From the NCBI GenBank assembly GCA_024763115.1, contig JANTGB010000006.1:1-20305 (forward strand): 20,305 bases of DNA, written 5' to 3'. The position numbers and the translations under genes are program-made. Source of the stretch: Desulfobulbaceae bacterium (GTDB lineage Bacteria > Desulfobacterota > Desulfobulbia > Desulfobulbales > SURF-16). Positions 1 to 7,377 of the stretch are shown here, piece after piece (the stretch's first letter is position 1; the number at the start of each line of letters is the position of its first letter). The notes under the pieces are model-generated. The model did not search any database, was not told the origin of the DNA, and saw nothing but the letters and a program-made list of their open reading frames with translations.

Positions 1-257
1 GAAGTCACAGCATCTTTGTATTTGATGCTTTTCAGGTTGATGTAGCTCATGCTTGCTTCCACCTGCCAGGCATCCTCCTGCCAGCTCATGGCCGCCGGAT
101 TAAAATAGGCGGTATCCGGGCCCATGGTGTGGGCCACGTAAGCTCCGGCCAGGGCGATTGAGTTGGTGGACTGCTCAGGAATTCGATATCCGGAACCATG
201 GGCTGTGGCGGCAGCCAGCAGAACAGTTAAAGCCGTAGCGGCAATTGTTTTTTTCAT
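1..257 (-). CDS. FadL/OmpP1/TodX-family outer-membrane porin, N-terminal part (cut by left edge)
   Basis: Only the first 85 codons are present; the gene runs off the left edge. The start ATG (257-255) follows a strong ribosome site, AAAGGAGAGGAG. Residues 1 to about 20 form a signal peptide: MKKT, a hydrophobic Ala/Leu/Val core, then Ala-Thr-Ala. The mature N-terminus reads SGYRIPEQSTNSIALAGAYV, followed by DTAYFNPAAMSW. This matches the N-terminal plug region of the FadL family (the conserved NPA motif). Family members are 14-strand beta-barrels that carry long-chain fatty acids or other hydrophobic compounds across the outer membrane. It lies 45 bp downstream of an acyl-CoA ligase on the same strand, which supports fatty-acid uptake coupled to activation. 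The substrate is inferred; aromatic hydrocarbons (TodX type) are an alternative. Confidence 0.85.
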   Translation of the reverse strand, partial: MKKTIAATALTVLLAAATAHGSGYRIPEQSTNSIALAGAYVAHTMGPDTAYFNPAAMSWQEDAWQVEASMSYINLKSIKYKDAVT

Positions 258-302
258 TCTCCTCTCCTTTATAATTTTCTTATTTTGGCATTGACGGCAA
301 TT

Positions 303-1988
303 TTAATTAAGATAAAGATATCGTTTAATCTTATGCGTTGCTGTTTTGATAAATGGTTCCTGCCGTTCAATAAATTTATGCACCCTGGAGTAGACAGGCA
401 GCTGTTCATTAACTTTTTTACGCAGTGTTTTCAGGGCAGTATCTATATATTCCTGCCGCCGGCGTTGATTTTTTTTATGAGTATGCTGGGCGATAAAGTC
501 ATAATCAAGATAAACCCTGGCCTCAAGCCGGCCGTTATTTTCAACAACCAGTGATTCTGCTACGTGAATGTCGGAATTAATTTTTTCTTCAATGGATTCC
601 GGGAAAATATTTTCGCCGTTGGCCAAGACAATAACGCTTTTACAGCGACCGGTTACATGGAGATTATTGCCGCTGTCCAGTTTGCCGAGATCGCCGGTGG
701 CCAACCAGCCCTCTTTGTCAAGAGTTTCAGCCGTGGCTTCCGGGTTATTGTAATACCCCTGCATTATATTCGGCCCCCTGGCGTATATTTCCCCGATACC
801 GCTGCGTTCATCCGGGTTGACTATTTTTATTTCCACTCCGGGAATGGGTTTGCCGGTTGAACCGACGGTGATGGTCTTATCCCCCATCGGCCCGCCCGAG
901 AGCAGAGGAGCTGATTCCGTGAGTCCATACCCGAAGAGATAAGGAAATTCAGCATCATGCAGAAAGGTTTCAGTCTTAATGTTCAGCGGCGCTCCGCCAA
1001 TGGCAATTATTTTAAGATTACCGCCAAAGAACCGCAGCAGCTTTTTGCCGATTTTGCGATAAATTTTCCGGGGGACAACAGGGATTTTTAAGGCTATTTT
1101 TAAAAGACTATTTTCTTCAATGGCAGCCATTACCCGTTTTTTATAAATTTTTTCCATTACCATGGGGACAACACAGATGAGATCCGGTTTTTCCTGGCGA
1201 CAGATTCGTTCCAGAATTGTCGGGGTGGGAGCCTTGCCGGCGTAAACAATCCGAGCTCCATTGACAAGGGGCAGCAGGAATCCCAGGGTAAACTCATAGG
1301 TATGGGACATAGGCAGGATGGAAAGAAATGTCCAGTTCGGTTGCACCAGAATAAGCTTGCAGGACGAGGTAACATTAGCAACAAAATTACCATGGGTCAA
1401 CATAACCGCCTTGGAGTGGCCGGAGGTACCGGAAGTATAAATAATAGAACATAGTTCAGAGGCCCCGACATCTTTGATACTAAGAAGCATGTCATGCTTT
1501 TTGTCCGGTAACAGCTCGGCCTGGTTAAGAAAATTAGTAAAAGTCTCAACATTGTCAAGCCGAACCGAGGGCAGACTGTTATCAAGGGTGATAATTTTCC
1601 TGATCTTATGTTCGGACAGCTCATAAATTTTTTCAATCTGCCTCTGAGTGGTAAAGAGAAGTTTTACCTTGGCATCAATAAGAATATGGCGGACATCAGT
1701 TCCGGTAAAATCCGGCAGAATGGGGACAGCTGTGGCCCCAAGCCTGATAACAGCCAGAAAGGCTATGCCCCAGTTTGGTGAATTTTCCGCCAGAATGGCA
1801 ATTTTATCTCTTCTCTTTACTCCGACGGCTGATAAATGAGCAGCAAGGAGCAGGACTTTTTTATGGACTTCTCCATAAGTCAGAGGCTGCTTAAAGGCCA
1901 TGCTTAGAAAAGGCCGTTCACGGAATTGCTTACAGCTTTTTTCAAAAAGGCTGTTTAAGGTTGCTTGGGGATTTTCAGGAGATTTCAT
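303..1988 (-). CDS. AMP-binding long-chain fatty acid-CoA ligase (FadD-like)
   Basis: At 561 aa it has the usual length of an acyl-CoA synthetase in the ANL superfamily. Visible motifs: the phosphate-binding loop YTSGTSGHSKAVMLTHGNF (about 184-202), the adenylate motif YGLTESAP (about 354-361), the hinge-region TGD (431-433) in GWLATGDLG, and the C-terminal lysine motif TATHKIKR (about 549-556), where K553 should be the adenylation lysine. No signal peptide or membrane helix is evident, so it should act in the cytoplasm or at the inner membrane face. It would activate a carboxylic acid with ATP and CoA. The N-terminal region resembles long-chain enzymes, and the FadL porin gene just downstream supports a fatty-acid substrate. 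Its ATG overlaps the stop of the upstream DUF4126 gene by 4 bp (ATGA type), implying translational coupling. Chain length cannot be read from the sequence. Confidence 0.9.
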   Translation of the reverse strand: MKSPENPQATLNSLFEKSCKQFRERPFLSMAFKQPLTYGEVHKKVLLLAAHLSAVGVKRRDKIAILAENSPNWGIAFLAVIRLGATAVPILPDFTGTDVRHILIDAKVKLLFTTQRQIEKIYELSEHKIRKIITLDNSLPSVRLDNVETFTNFLNQAELLPDKKHDMLLSIKDVGASELCSIIYTSGTSGHSKAVMLTHGNFVANVTSSCKLILVQPNWTFLSILPMSHTYEFTLGFLLPLVNGARIVYAGKAPTPTILERICRQEKPDLICVVPMVMEKIYKKRVMAAIEENSLLKIALKIPVVPRKIYRKIGKKLLRFFGGNLKIIAIGGAPLNIKTETFLHDAEFPYLFGYGLTESAPLLSGGPMGDKTITVGSTGKPIPGVEIKIVNPDERSGIGEIYARGPNIMQGYYNNPEATAETLDKEGWLATGDLGKLDSGNNLHVTGRCKSVIVLANGENIFPESIEEKINSDIHVAESLVVENNGRLEARVYLDYDFIAQHTHKKNQRRRQEYIDTALKTLRKKVNEQLPVYSRVHKFIERQEPFIKTATHKIKRYLYLN

Positions 1989-2641
1989 GGTGTTGGGGGA
2001 TTAGCTTCTTTTTTGTTCTCAGGCGGAGATTCATCGCTGCCGCCAAAAAGCCGGCCTATTGATCTAATAACCGTTTTGATGAATTTCCACAGTTTCGGCA
2101 GCAGCCAGATCATTAACAGGATAAAGACAAGCAGCAGGCCGAGGAAAAAAAGAGGATTATGCAGGGCCAGCCATAAGCCGCCGATAACGGAAACATCCTC
2201 GCTCAGCGAAAGCAGCCAGTTGCTGAAAGGCTCGGGCGAGGTATTGATCATGACCCTGGTTCCTGATTTAAGGGCATGACTGGAACCGGCAACCGAACCA
2301 CCGATAATTCCTGCGGCAACCATAACAGCCGGGTTGACGTCTCCCACAGCCCCGGCGGCCAGCATGGCCCCGGCTGGAATACGGATAAAGGTATGAACAG
2401 CATCCCAGCCCGTATCGACACCAGGCATCTTATCAGCGACAAATTCAACAATGAACATCAGGGTTGCAGCCCCGATTACCAGGGGATTGGCAAGAATTTG
2501 CAGATGCGGGGGCAGGGTCATGTTGCCGGTTGCGCTCATTATGCCGATAGTCATCAGGGTGGCGTAGAGGTTAAGGCCGCTGGCCCAGGCGCTGCCCATG
2601 CTGAGAGCAAGGGTACTGGTTATCTGGTGTAATTGATCCAT
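1985..2641 (-). CDS. DUF4126 domain membrane protein
   Basis: This 218-aa protein has several hydrophobic segments: near the N-terminus (TLALSMGSAWASGLNLYATL), around 55-70, 90-125 in a Gly/Ala-rich stretch, and a strong helix near 165-185 (FFLGLLLVFILLMIWLL). It ends in a charged, Pro-rich cytoplasmic-looking tail. The pattern SGLNLYAT, then VEFVADKMPGVDTGWDAVHTF and AGSSHALKSGTR, is typical of the DUF4126 family, whose function is unknown. The start ATG lies 28 bp below the NUDIX stop, and the stop overlaps the acyl-CoA ligase start by 4 bp, so it is the second gene of a four-gene operon. A role in lipid transport or the envelope is a guess from position only. Confidence 0.85.
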   Translation of the reverse strand: MDQLHQITSTLALSMGSAWASGLNLYATLMTIGIMSATGNMTLPPHLQILANPLVIGAATLMFIVEFVADKMPGVDTGWDAVHTFIRIPAGAMLAAGAVGDVNPAVMVAAGIIGGSVAGSSHALKSGTRVMINTSPEPFSNWLLSLSEDVSVIGGLWLALHNPLFFLGLLLVFILLMIWLLPKLWKFIKTVIRSIGRLFGGSDESPPENKKEANPPTP

Positions 2642-2669
2642 TTTTTATCCCTGATAGAGAAATATTACC

Positions 2670-3161
2670 TTAAATTCGTTCATAATGCCAGCCAACAGGC
2701 TGACCATTTTTATATGGCATATGGCCGTGAAAAACACGATGATCAGAATCAAAGACCAGGGGCAGGAAAAAGCGATCCCCTTCCCACATGGGCAGGTCGA
2801 CGAGTCCGGCAACAGGTTGCCAGGATAATGCCCCTTCCTCATTTTCTTTAAACGGGATGCCGCTGAACTGGTCGATCCTGAAGATAAAACCAAGCCAGCT
2901 ACCGCTTTCCGGGCCGAAATCCGTCCAGTTAATGGTGCCGCGCAGGGTTATTTGTTTACATTCAAGTCCGGCTTCTTCTCTTATTTCCCGGCGCATGCAG
3001 CCGACTACATCTTCGCCGGGCCGCATTTTCCCGCCCAGGCCGTTATATTTACCCAGATGGATGTCATGTTGTCGCCGGGTTCGGTGAACCAGCAGGGTTT
3101 GGCTCTGATCCTCAGACATGATAAAGCCCAGGGTGGCAATTATTGGCGTGTAGGCGGACAA
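2670..3161 (-). CDS. NUDIX hydrolase (MutT/MTH1-like, nucleotide sanitising)
   Basis: 163 aa with a complete NUDIX box, GX5EX7REUXEEXGU: it starts at GKMRPGE and ends REIREEAGL (about residues 45-65), so the Mg-binding glutamates are intact. The surrounding sequence (HLGKYNGLGGK before the box, GxxSWQPVAGLVDLPMWEGDRFFLPL after it) resembles the 8-oxo-dGTP diphosphatase/MTH1 subgroup. The start is TTG at 3161. The first residues, SAYTPIIATLG, look like the conserved N-terminus of this subgroup, so TTG is preferred to the in-frame ATG at 3119, although no clear ribosome site precedes it. It is the first gene of the minus-strand operon with DUF4126, acyl-CoA ligase and FadL. An IS66-like MITE begins only 33 bp upstream. 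Exact substrate is not determinable. Confidence 0.85.
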   Translation of the reverse strand: MSAYTPIIATLGFIMSEDQSQTLLVHRTRRQHDIHLGKYNGLGGKMRPGEDVVGCMRREIREEAGLECKQITLRGTINWTDFGPESGSWLGFIFRIDQFSGIPFKENEEGALSWQPVAGLVDLPMWEGDRFFLPLVFDSDHRVFHGHMPYKNGQPVGWHYERI

Positions 3162-3193
3162 GAGGTTTACCCGGATAAAGTTAAAATTTCTTC

Positions 3194-3442
3194 GTAACTG
3201 CTTACATGGCGCAGCATATTCGGAGTCGGAGTCGGAGTTTACGCCCTGTTTTCAAGGGTGCTTACCTCCGCGACCAGTCCGGCTTACTTATGACTAACCC
3301 ACTAAAACTGCGCCGGCCTTATCGCAAAAACTCCCGGAGTCTCCCGCCGGTCGCTTACCTGCCCCCTGTAAGTAACAGCGATGCGGTGTCATACAAACGC
3401 AGTGGTTTATGGAAATTATCAGCTACTTCCGTGAGTAGTTAT
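3194..3442 (-). mobile_element. IS66-like MITE, family 1 copy A (249 bp)
   Basis: One end reads GTAACTGCTTACATGG (3194-3209); the other, reversed, reads ATAACTACTCACGGAA (3442 back to 3427). Both match the terminal inverted repeat of the family. An internal copy of the terminal repeat lies near 3360-3378. The flanks, atttcttc (3186-3193) and attttttt (3443-3450), agree at 6 of 8 positions and may be a decayed 8-bp target duplication. The interior is homologous to copies E and F in reverse orientation, with shared blocks such as CCGGTCGCTTACC and CCCTGTTTTCAAGGGTGCTTACC. It also holds a hexamer, CGGAGT, repeated three times (3221-3238). It encodes no protein. Confidence 0.8.
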
Positions 3443-3613
3443 ATTTTTTTAACAGTTTCAATATGTTGTAAAATATAAAAAATAATTTCCGACTAATACA
3501 TTTGTTTGGTGTGATCCTTAAGAATTACCAGCCCCATTAAAAAAGGTAAAGAGGTAATTTTGTTTATATCCTGATTGACATAGATAGCAAAAAATTATAT
3601 CACTTTAAAGGTA

Positions 3614-3826
3614 ATGTATTGTGGAAAAAAAATAAAGATTTCAGTAAATAATGAGGTGATTCCCCTGACAAGTTTCCCCTCTTACAAGCTGATAAAATCG
3701 GTTTCTCCGGAAAAGTTCAAAGGAAAAAATATCGTCTCAAGATACGTTGCGCCTGTGGGCAGCCGGAATGAGTATGATCCATCCCTGAGACCTCAAGCCA
3801 TTTTTAAAACGATTTATGAGTCTTGA
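3614..3826 (+). CDS. possible small protein, unrecognised
   Basis: A 70-codon ORF beginning ATG (3614). The early part, KIKISVNNEVIPLTSF, reads like a short beta-hairpin motif of the type seen in small Desulfobacterota proteins that carry a xVNGxxIPLxxF pattern; that resemblance is from memory and weak. The second half (SRYVAPVGSRNEYDPSLRP) is not recognised. AAAGG lies only 2 nt before the ATG, too close for a good ribosome site. A TTGACA-type promoter candidate is upstream. It could equally be a chance ORF in an AT-rich region. Confidence 0.3.
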   Translation: MYCGKKIKISVNNEVIPLTSFPSYKLIKSVSPEKFKGKNIVSRYVAPVGSRNEYDPSLRPQAIFKTIYES

Positions 3827-4015
3827 GTCTGTTGATTTAATAGAATTTTCGTTCGAGGTCAAGGTATGCGAAAAATTTTACCGCAGGCATGTAGTTGACA
3901 TTCCAAGGATAAATTTTTTTCGTATAACGCAGATATGATAGGGTGCGCAGTTCGCACTATACGGGTTAAACTGAAAATTGTTCACAGCCACATTTTTATT
4001 TAATCTCTGATAAGG

Positions 4016-4023
4016 TAAGGAGA
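4016..4023 (+). promoter_or_regulatory. ribosome binding site that decides a TTG start
   Basis: TAAGGAGA ends 5 nt before the TTG at 4029. No ATG or GTG in the same frame is comparably placed, so this site supports the TTG start of the CNNM/CBS protein. Confidence 0.7.
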
Positions 4024-4028
4024 ACTAC

Positions 4029-5093
4029 TTGCTTGTCAAACTTTGTCTTTCAGCCGGAATCGCAATTATAGTTTCAGCCCTTTGCAGTATTTTTGAGGCA
4101 GTGCTCTATTCCGTGCCTCAGAGTCATGTGGAAATTTTAAACAAAAAGGGCAAATTGTCGGGCAGAACACTTTTCCGCCTGAAAAAAAACATTCATCAGC
4201 CAATCACTGCCATTCTAACTTTAAACACCATTGCCAACACAATGGGGGCCGCAGTAGCCGGAGCCTCGGCCGCTGTGGTTTTCGGCGAAGGCTATCTGGG
4301 TGTATTTTCAGCTGTTTTTACCCTGACTATTCTAATTTTTTCGGAAATTATCCCCAAAACAGTGGGAGTGGCCTACAACCAGAAATTAGCTGCTCTTATT
4401 GCCCTGCCGGTAAGTTGGCTGGTAAAAATTCTTGCCCCGATCGTCTGGCTCTGCCAGGCTATTACCCGTTTAATCCCTGGTCATGATCAGAAATTACTGG
4501 TATCTGCCGAAGAGGTAAAAATAATGGCCATGTTAAGCCGTCAGGCTGGAGAAATCGACCCTCAACAGGAAAATATTATTAAAAATATTATAGGATTACG
4601 AAATAAAACTATCAGAGATGCCATGACCCCGCGAACCGTGACTTTTACCCTGGATCAGAATATATCAGTTGTTGAGGCCCAGAAATTAAAAGAGCAGTGG
4701 AATCAACACAGCCGAGCCCCTATTTATGATAATGACCCTGATGAAATAACCGGAATAGTTCTTCGCAAGGATGTCCTCCTCAGCGTAGCGGAAGGACGGG
4801 ATAACCGTACCTTGACAGCCTTGAAAAAAACAGTTCATTTTGTTCCTGAATCAGCTAAATTAAACAGTATTTTATGGGAATTTCTTGAAAGGAGACAACA
4901 TCTTTTTGTGGTTGTGGATGAATACGGCAGCGTAAGTGGAGTCATTAGTCTTGAAGACATCCTGGAAGAAATTGTCGGGAAGGAGATAATCGACGAATCA
5001 GACAAGGACAAGACAATGCGCCAGCAGGCTCGGGACAAGCGAAAAAAACTTATCGCCACTCCCACCTATATTAAAAATATTGAGAGAAGCTAA
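4029..5093 (+). CDS. CNNM/DUF21 domain protein with CBS pair (HlyC/CorC-like, short form)
   Basis: 354 aa. Residues 1 to about 155 form the CNNM (DUF21) membrane domain: helices near 5-27, 60-85, 92-108 and 122-146, with the family signatures CSIFEAVLYSV, LNTIANTMGA and SEIIPKTVG. Residues about 190-320 are a CBS pair, starting RDAMTPR and ending VVDEYGSVSGVISLEDILEEIVG. The protein stops after GKEIIDESDKDKTMRQQARDK, so the C-terminal CorC_HlyC domain of longer relatives is absent; short forms of this kind are common. CNNM proteins are linked to Mg2+ or other cation transport, with nucleotide sensing by the CBS pair. The old name haemolysin is misleading. The HyuA gene follows directly (7 bp gap or 14 bp overlap depending on its start), suggesting co-transcription, though no functional link is obvious. 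Confidence 0.88.
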   Translation: MLVKLCLSAGIAIIVSALCSIFEAVLYSVPQSHVEILNKKGKLSGRTLFRLKKNIHQPITAILTLNTIANTMGAAVAGASAAVVFGEGYLGVFSAVFTLTILIFSEIIPKTVGVAYNQKLAALIALPVSWLVKILAPIVWLCQAITRLIPGHDQKLLVSAEEVKIMAMLSRQAGEIDPQQENIIKNIIGLRNKTIRDAMTPRTVTFTLDQNISVVEAQKLKEQWNQHSRAPIYDNDPDEITGIVLRKDVLLSVAEGRDNRTLTALKKTVHFVPESAKLNSILWEFLERRQHLFVVVDEYGSVSGVISLEDILEEIVGKEIIDESDKDKTMRQQARDKRKKLIATPTYIKNIERS

Positions 5094-5100
5094 CCGCAAA

Positions 5101-7140
5101 GTGACTAGAGAAAATCTGCCGACAATTTTAAAGCTGGGGGTAGACACCGGCGGCACTTTTACTGATTTTGTCCTGCAGCACGGTGACGAAATCAAGACAT
5201 TTAAGACACTCTCGACCCCTGATGATCCCAGCAAAGCCATCTTTCAAGGATTGGCTCATTTTTTCAATGAGTTACCGGAAAATTTGGAAATCGTCCACGG
5301 CACCACGGTTGCCACCAACAGTTTCCTCGAGAGAAAAGGCGCGAAAACTCTGCTGGTCACAACAGCAGGTTTTGAGGATATTCTTCGTATAGGTCGGCAG
5401 AACAGGCCGAATTTATATGATCTTGGAGTGGAACGGCCCAGGGAAATAATCCCGCCTGAAAATTGTGCGGGAGTACGTGAACGATTGCGTTTCGATGGTT
5501 CCGTCCAGACTCCTTTAGCCGAAAATACAGGCAGACGACTGCGGCGTCTCTGCCGGGAGCTGGAAATAGAATCCGTGGCAGTATGCCTTCTTCATTCCTA
5601 TGCCGATCCCGGCCACGAAAAAAAAATAAGAACAAATCTTGCCTCTCTGGGGCTGCCCATAACCCTGTCAGCCGAACTATTGCCGGAATTTCGAGAATAT
5701 GAAAGGCTTACCACCACCCTGATCAACGCCTATCTGGCCCCGGTCATTTCTTCATATATAAAGCGGTTAAGCAACAGTCTTCATCATTCTCTTGCCATTC
5801 AGCAATCTAACGGAGCCGTGCTGCCGGCCCAGGCTATTGAAAAAAGGGCTGTTCACACTTTGCTCTCCGGACCGGCAGGCGGAGTGCAGGGCGCCTTTCA
5901 ACTGGCCCGGGAAATAGATATTCCGCAGATTATTACCTTTGACATGGGCGGCACTTCAACCGATGTTTCCCTCTGCGACCGGCAACCAAGCCTGACCCGT
6001 GAATATGAAATTGACGGCTATCCCCTGCGAATTCAAGTCCTTGATATTCACACCGTGGGTGCAGGCGGCGGTTCCATTGCCCGAGTTGACCGGGGCGGCC
6101 TGCTCCGGGTGGGCCCGGAAAGCGCAGGGGCCGACCCCGGCCCGGTCTGTTATGGCAAGGGAAACAAGATAACCGTTACCGATGCTGATTTTTTTCTGGG
6201 ACGGCTTATTAACGAGGCATTTCTGGGCGGCAGGATGAGGCTTGATTTCAAGACGGTTATCGCAAAAATGACAAAACTCGGCAACAAGCTGAAACTGAGC
6301 CCACAGGAAACAGCCCTCGGTATTATCCGGATTGTCAACAGCGGCATGGCCAAGGCAGTGCGGGCCGTATCTCTGGAACGGGGTTATAATCCCAGGGATT
6401 TCAGCCTGATGGCCTATGGCGGGGCATCAGGCCTGCATTGCTGTGAGCTGGCTGAAGAACTGGGTGTCAGACAGATAATCATTCCGGCCAGGGCCGGAAT
6501 TCTTTCAGCCCAGGGCATGGTAAGGAGTAATCCGGCCCTGGATTATTCCAGGGCCCTGTTCCTGGCCGACAATGAACTGCATTCGACAACCATAGAATCC
6601 GCTTTTGTTTCCATGCTGGAACAGGGCAAAAAAGAAATTTTTAAATTATGTGGTTCAGGTGCAATTCAGGTAAAACGATTTCTCGACCTGCGTTACCAGG
6701 GCCAATCATTTGAGCTTACAGTGCCCTTTGATTCCGATTTCCGAATAAATTTTCACAAGGCTCATAAAAAAAATTTCGGCTATGCCATGGAAACTTCTCC
6801 ACTGGAACTGATTTCAATCCGCTGCACCCTGCGGCTAAAACGTCATTTCACTCCCCTGCCCCGGCAGACAAGGCAAACGACAACCAGGGCCAAGGCCTGG
6901 AATGAAAGGGACATTATCTTTGCTCAAGGAAAGGAAAAAGTTGAAATATTCTTGAGAAAAAATCTAGCCTGGGGCCATGAATTAATCGGCCCGGCCCTGA
7001 TTATCGATGATTATACGACGATTCTGCTGACCCAGGGCTTTAAGGCCGGGGTGGATGAGCTGGGGAATCTACTTTTGCAGAACTGTTCAGGCGGAAGTAA
7101 CACTGAAGATATGGAATGGTTTAATAAAAGTGGACACTAA
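5101..7140 (+). CDS. hydantoinase/oxoprolinase family protein, HyuA subunit type
   Basis: About 679 aa from GTG 5101. A TTG at 5080 would add seven residues and overlap the upstream gene by 14 bp; neither start has a clear ribosome site, and the homologous region begins at LKLGVDTGGTFTDF. The N-terminal hydantoinase domain has the ATP phosphate-1 loop DTGGTFTD and HGTTVATNSFLERKG. The central Hydantoinase_A domain has the second phosphate loop TFDMGGTSTDVSL, then VGAGGGSIARVD and GPESAGADPGPVCYG, all typical. Family enzymes use ATP to open hydantoin or 5-oxoproline rings, or, as acetone/acetophenone carboxylase subunits, to carboxylate ketones. Most pair with an HyuB subunit, usually adjacent. 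Here no HyuB gene follows: the next 237 bp are non-coding and the next gene is on the other strand. Substrate is unknown. Confidence 0.88.
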   Translation: MTRENLPTILKLGVDTGGTFTDFVLQHGDEIKTFKTLSTPDDPSKAIFQGLAHFFNELPENLEIVHGTTVATNSFLERKGAKTLLVTTAGFEDILRIGRQNRPNLYDLGVERPREIIPPENCAGVRERLRFDGSVQTPLAENTGRRLRRLCRELEIESVAVCLLHSYADPGHEKKIRTNLASLGLPITLSAELLPEFREYERLTTTLINAYLAPVISSYIKRLSNSLHHSLAIQQSNGAVLPAQAIEKRAVHTLLSGPAGGVQGAFQLAREIDIPQIITFDMGGTSTDVSLCDRQPSLTREYEIDGYPLRIQVLDIHTVGAGGGSIARVDRGGLLRVGPESAGADPGPVCYGKGNKITVTDADFFLGRLINEAFLGGRMRLDFKTVIAKMTKLGNKLKLSPQETALGIIRIVNSGMAKAVRAVSLERGYNPRDFSLMAYGGASGLHCCELAEELGVRQIIIPARAGILSAQGMVRSNPALDYSRALFLADNELHSTTIESAFVSMLEQGKKEIFKLCGSGAIQVKRFLDLRYQGQSFELTVPFDSDFRINFHKAHKKNFGYAMETSPLELISIRCTLRLKRHFTPLPRQTRQTTTRAKAWNERDIIFAQGKEKVEIFLRKNLAWGHELIGPALIIDDYTTILLTQGFKAGVDELGNLLLQNCSGGSNTEDMEWFNKSGH

Positions 7141-7377
7141 AAGTGTGCAGAATTATGATCTTTAGGACTTTTTTTCAGTACCACCTTGAGGGGTGAAGGT
7201 GCCTTGAAGTAACTCGCTGTAAATAGTTTCAAAATTACGTCTCCAGTTCGAAGTCTGCGCTTATCTCTTGTTTTTTATTACAACTTCTCAGAAGTAAGGC
7301 ACCAAAAAATTGAGTATCAATTCATTTGCGAAGATCTATAATTAGAAAATAAATTTACAGAGATGAGGTGTCTGGAA
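7141..7377. other. intergenic region between convergent genes, possible family 1 relic
   Basis: No gene is evident. CACCTTgaggggtgAAGGTG (about 7182-7201) can form a 6-bp hairpin but has no T-tract after it on either strand. GTAACTCGCTGTAAATAG (from 7209) and CGAAGTCTGCGCTTATCTC (about 7250-7268) resemble the end and interior of the family 1 MITE. GGTGCCTT and AAGGCACC flank this block as an inverted pair. It may be a heavily decayed copy. Confidence 0.3.

Larger units (their letters stand above)
3443..4028. other. AT-rich intergenic region with an imperfect palindrome
   Basis: Apart from a doubtful small ORF (3614-3826), no gene is evident. Around 3575-3601 there is a TTGACA box followed after 15-17 bp by TATATC/TATCAC, a possible sigma-70-like promoter directed toward 3614. 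From about 3850 to 3935 lies a long imperfect palindrome: GCGAAAAATTTTACC on the left is mirrored by GGATAAATTTTTTTCG and AACGC on the right, with ATGT...ACAT near the centre. A short hairpin, GTGCGcagttCGCAC, lies near 3941-3955. These structures could be another interspersed repeat, but no second copy is in the window. Confidence 0.4.

Noticed and set aside
564..860. 98-codon plus-strand ORF
   Set aside because: Antisense to the acyl-CoA ligase C-terminal half; no independent evidence.
3206..3478. 90-codon ORF on the plus strand
   Set aside because: It lies almost wholly within MITE copy A, in palindromic repeat sequence, with no ribosome site or recognisable domain.
3895..3928. Promoter TTGACA...TATAAC before the CNNM gene
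   Set aside because: The two boxes are about 22 bp apart, too far for a normal sigma-70 promoter, and both lie in the imperfect palindrome.
7182..7201. Hairpin as intrinsic terminator of the HyuA gene
   Set aside because: The T-run lies before, not after, the hairpin on the plus strand, and no T-tract follows on the minus strand.
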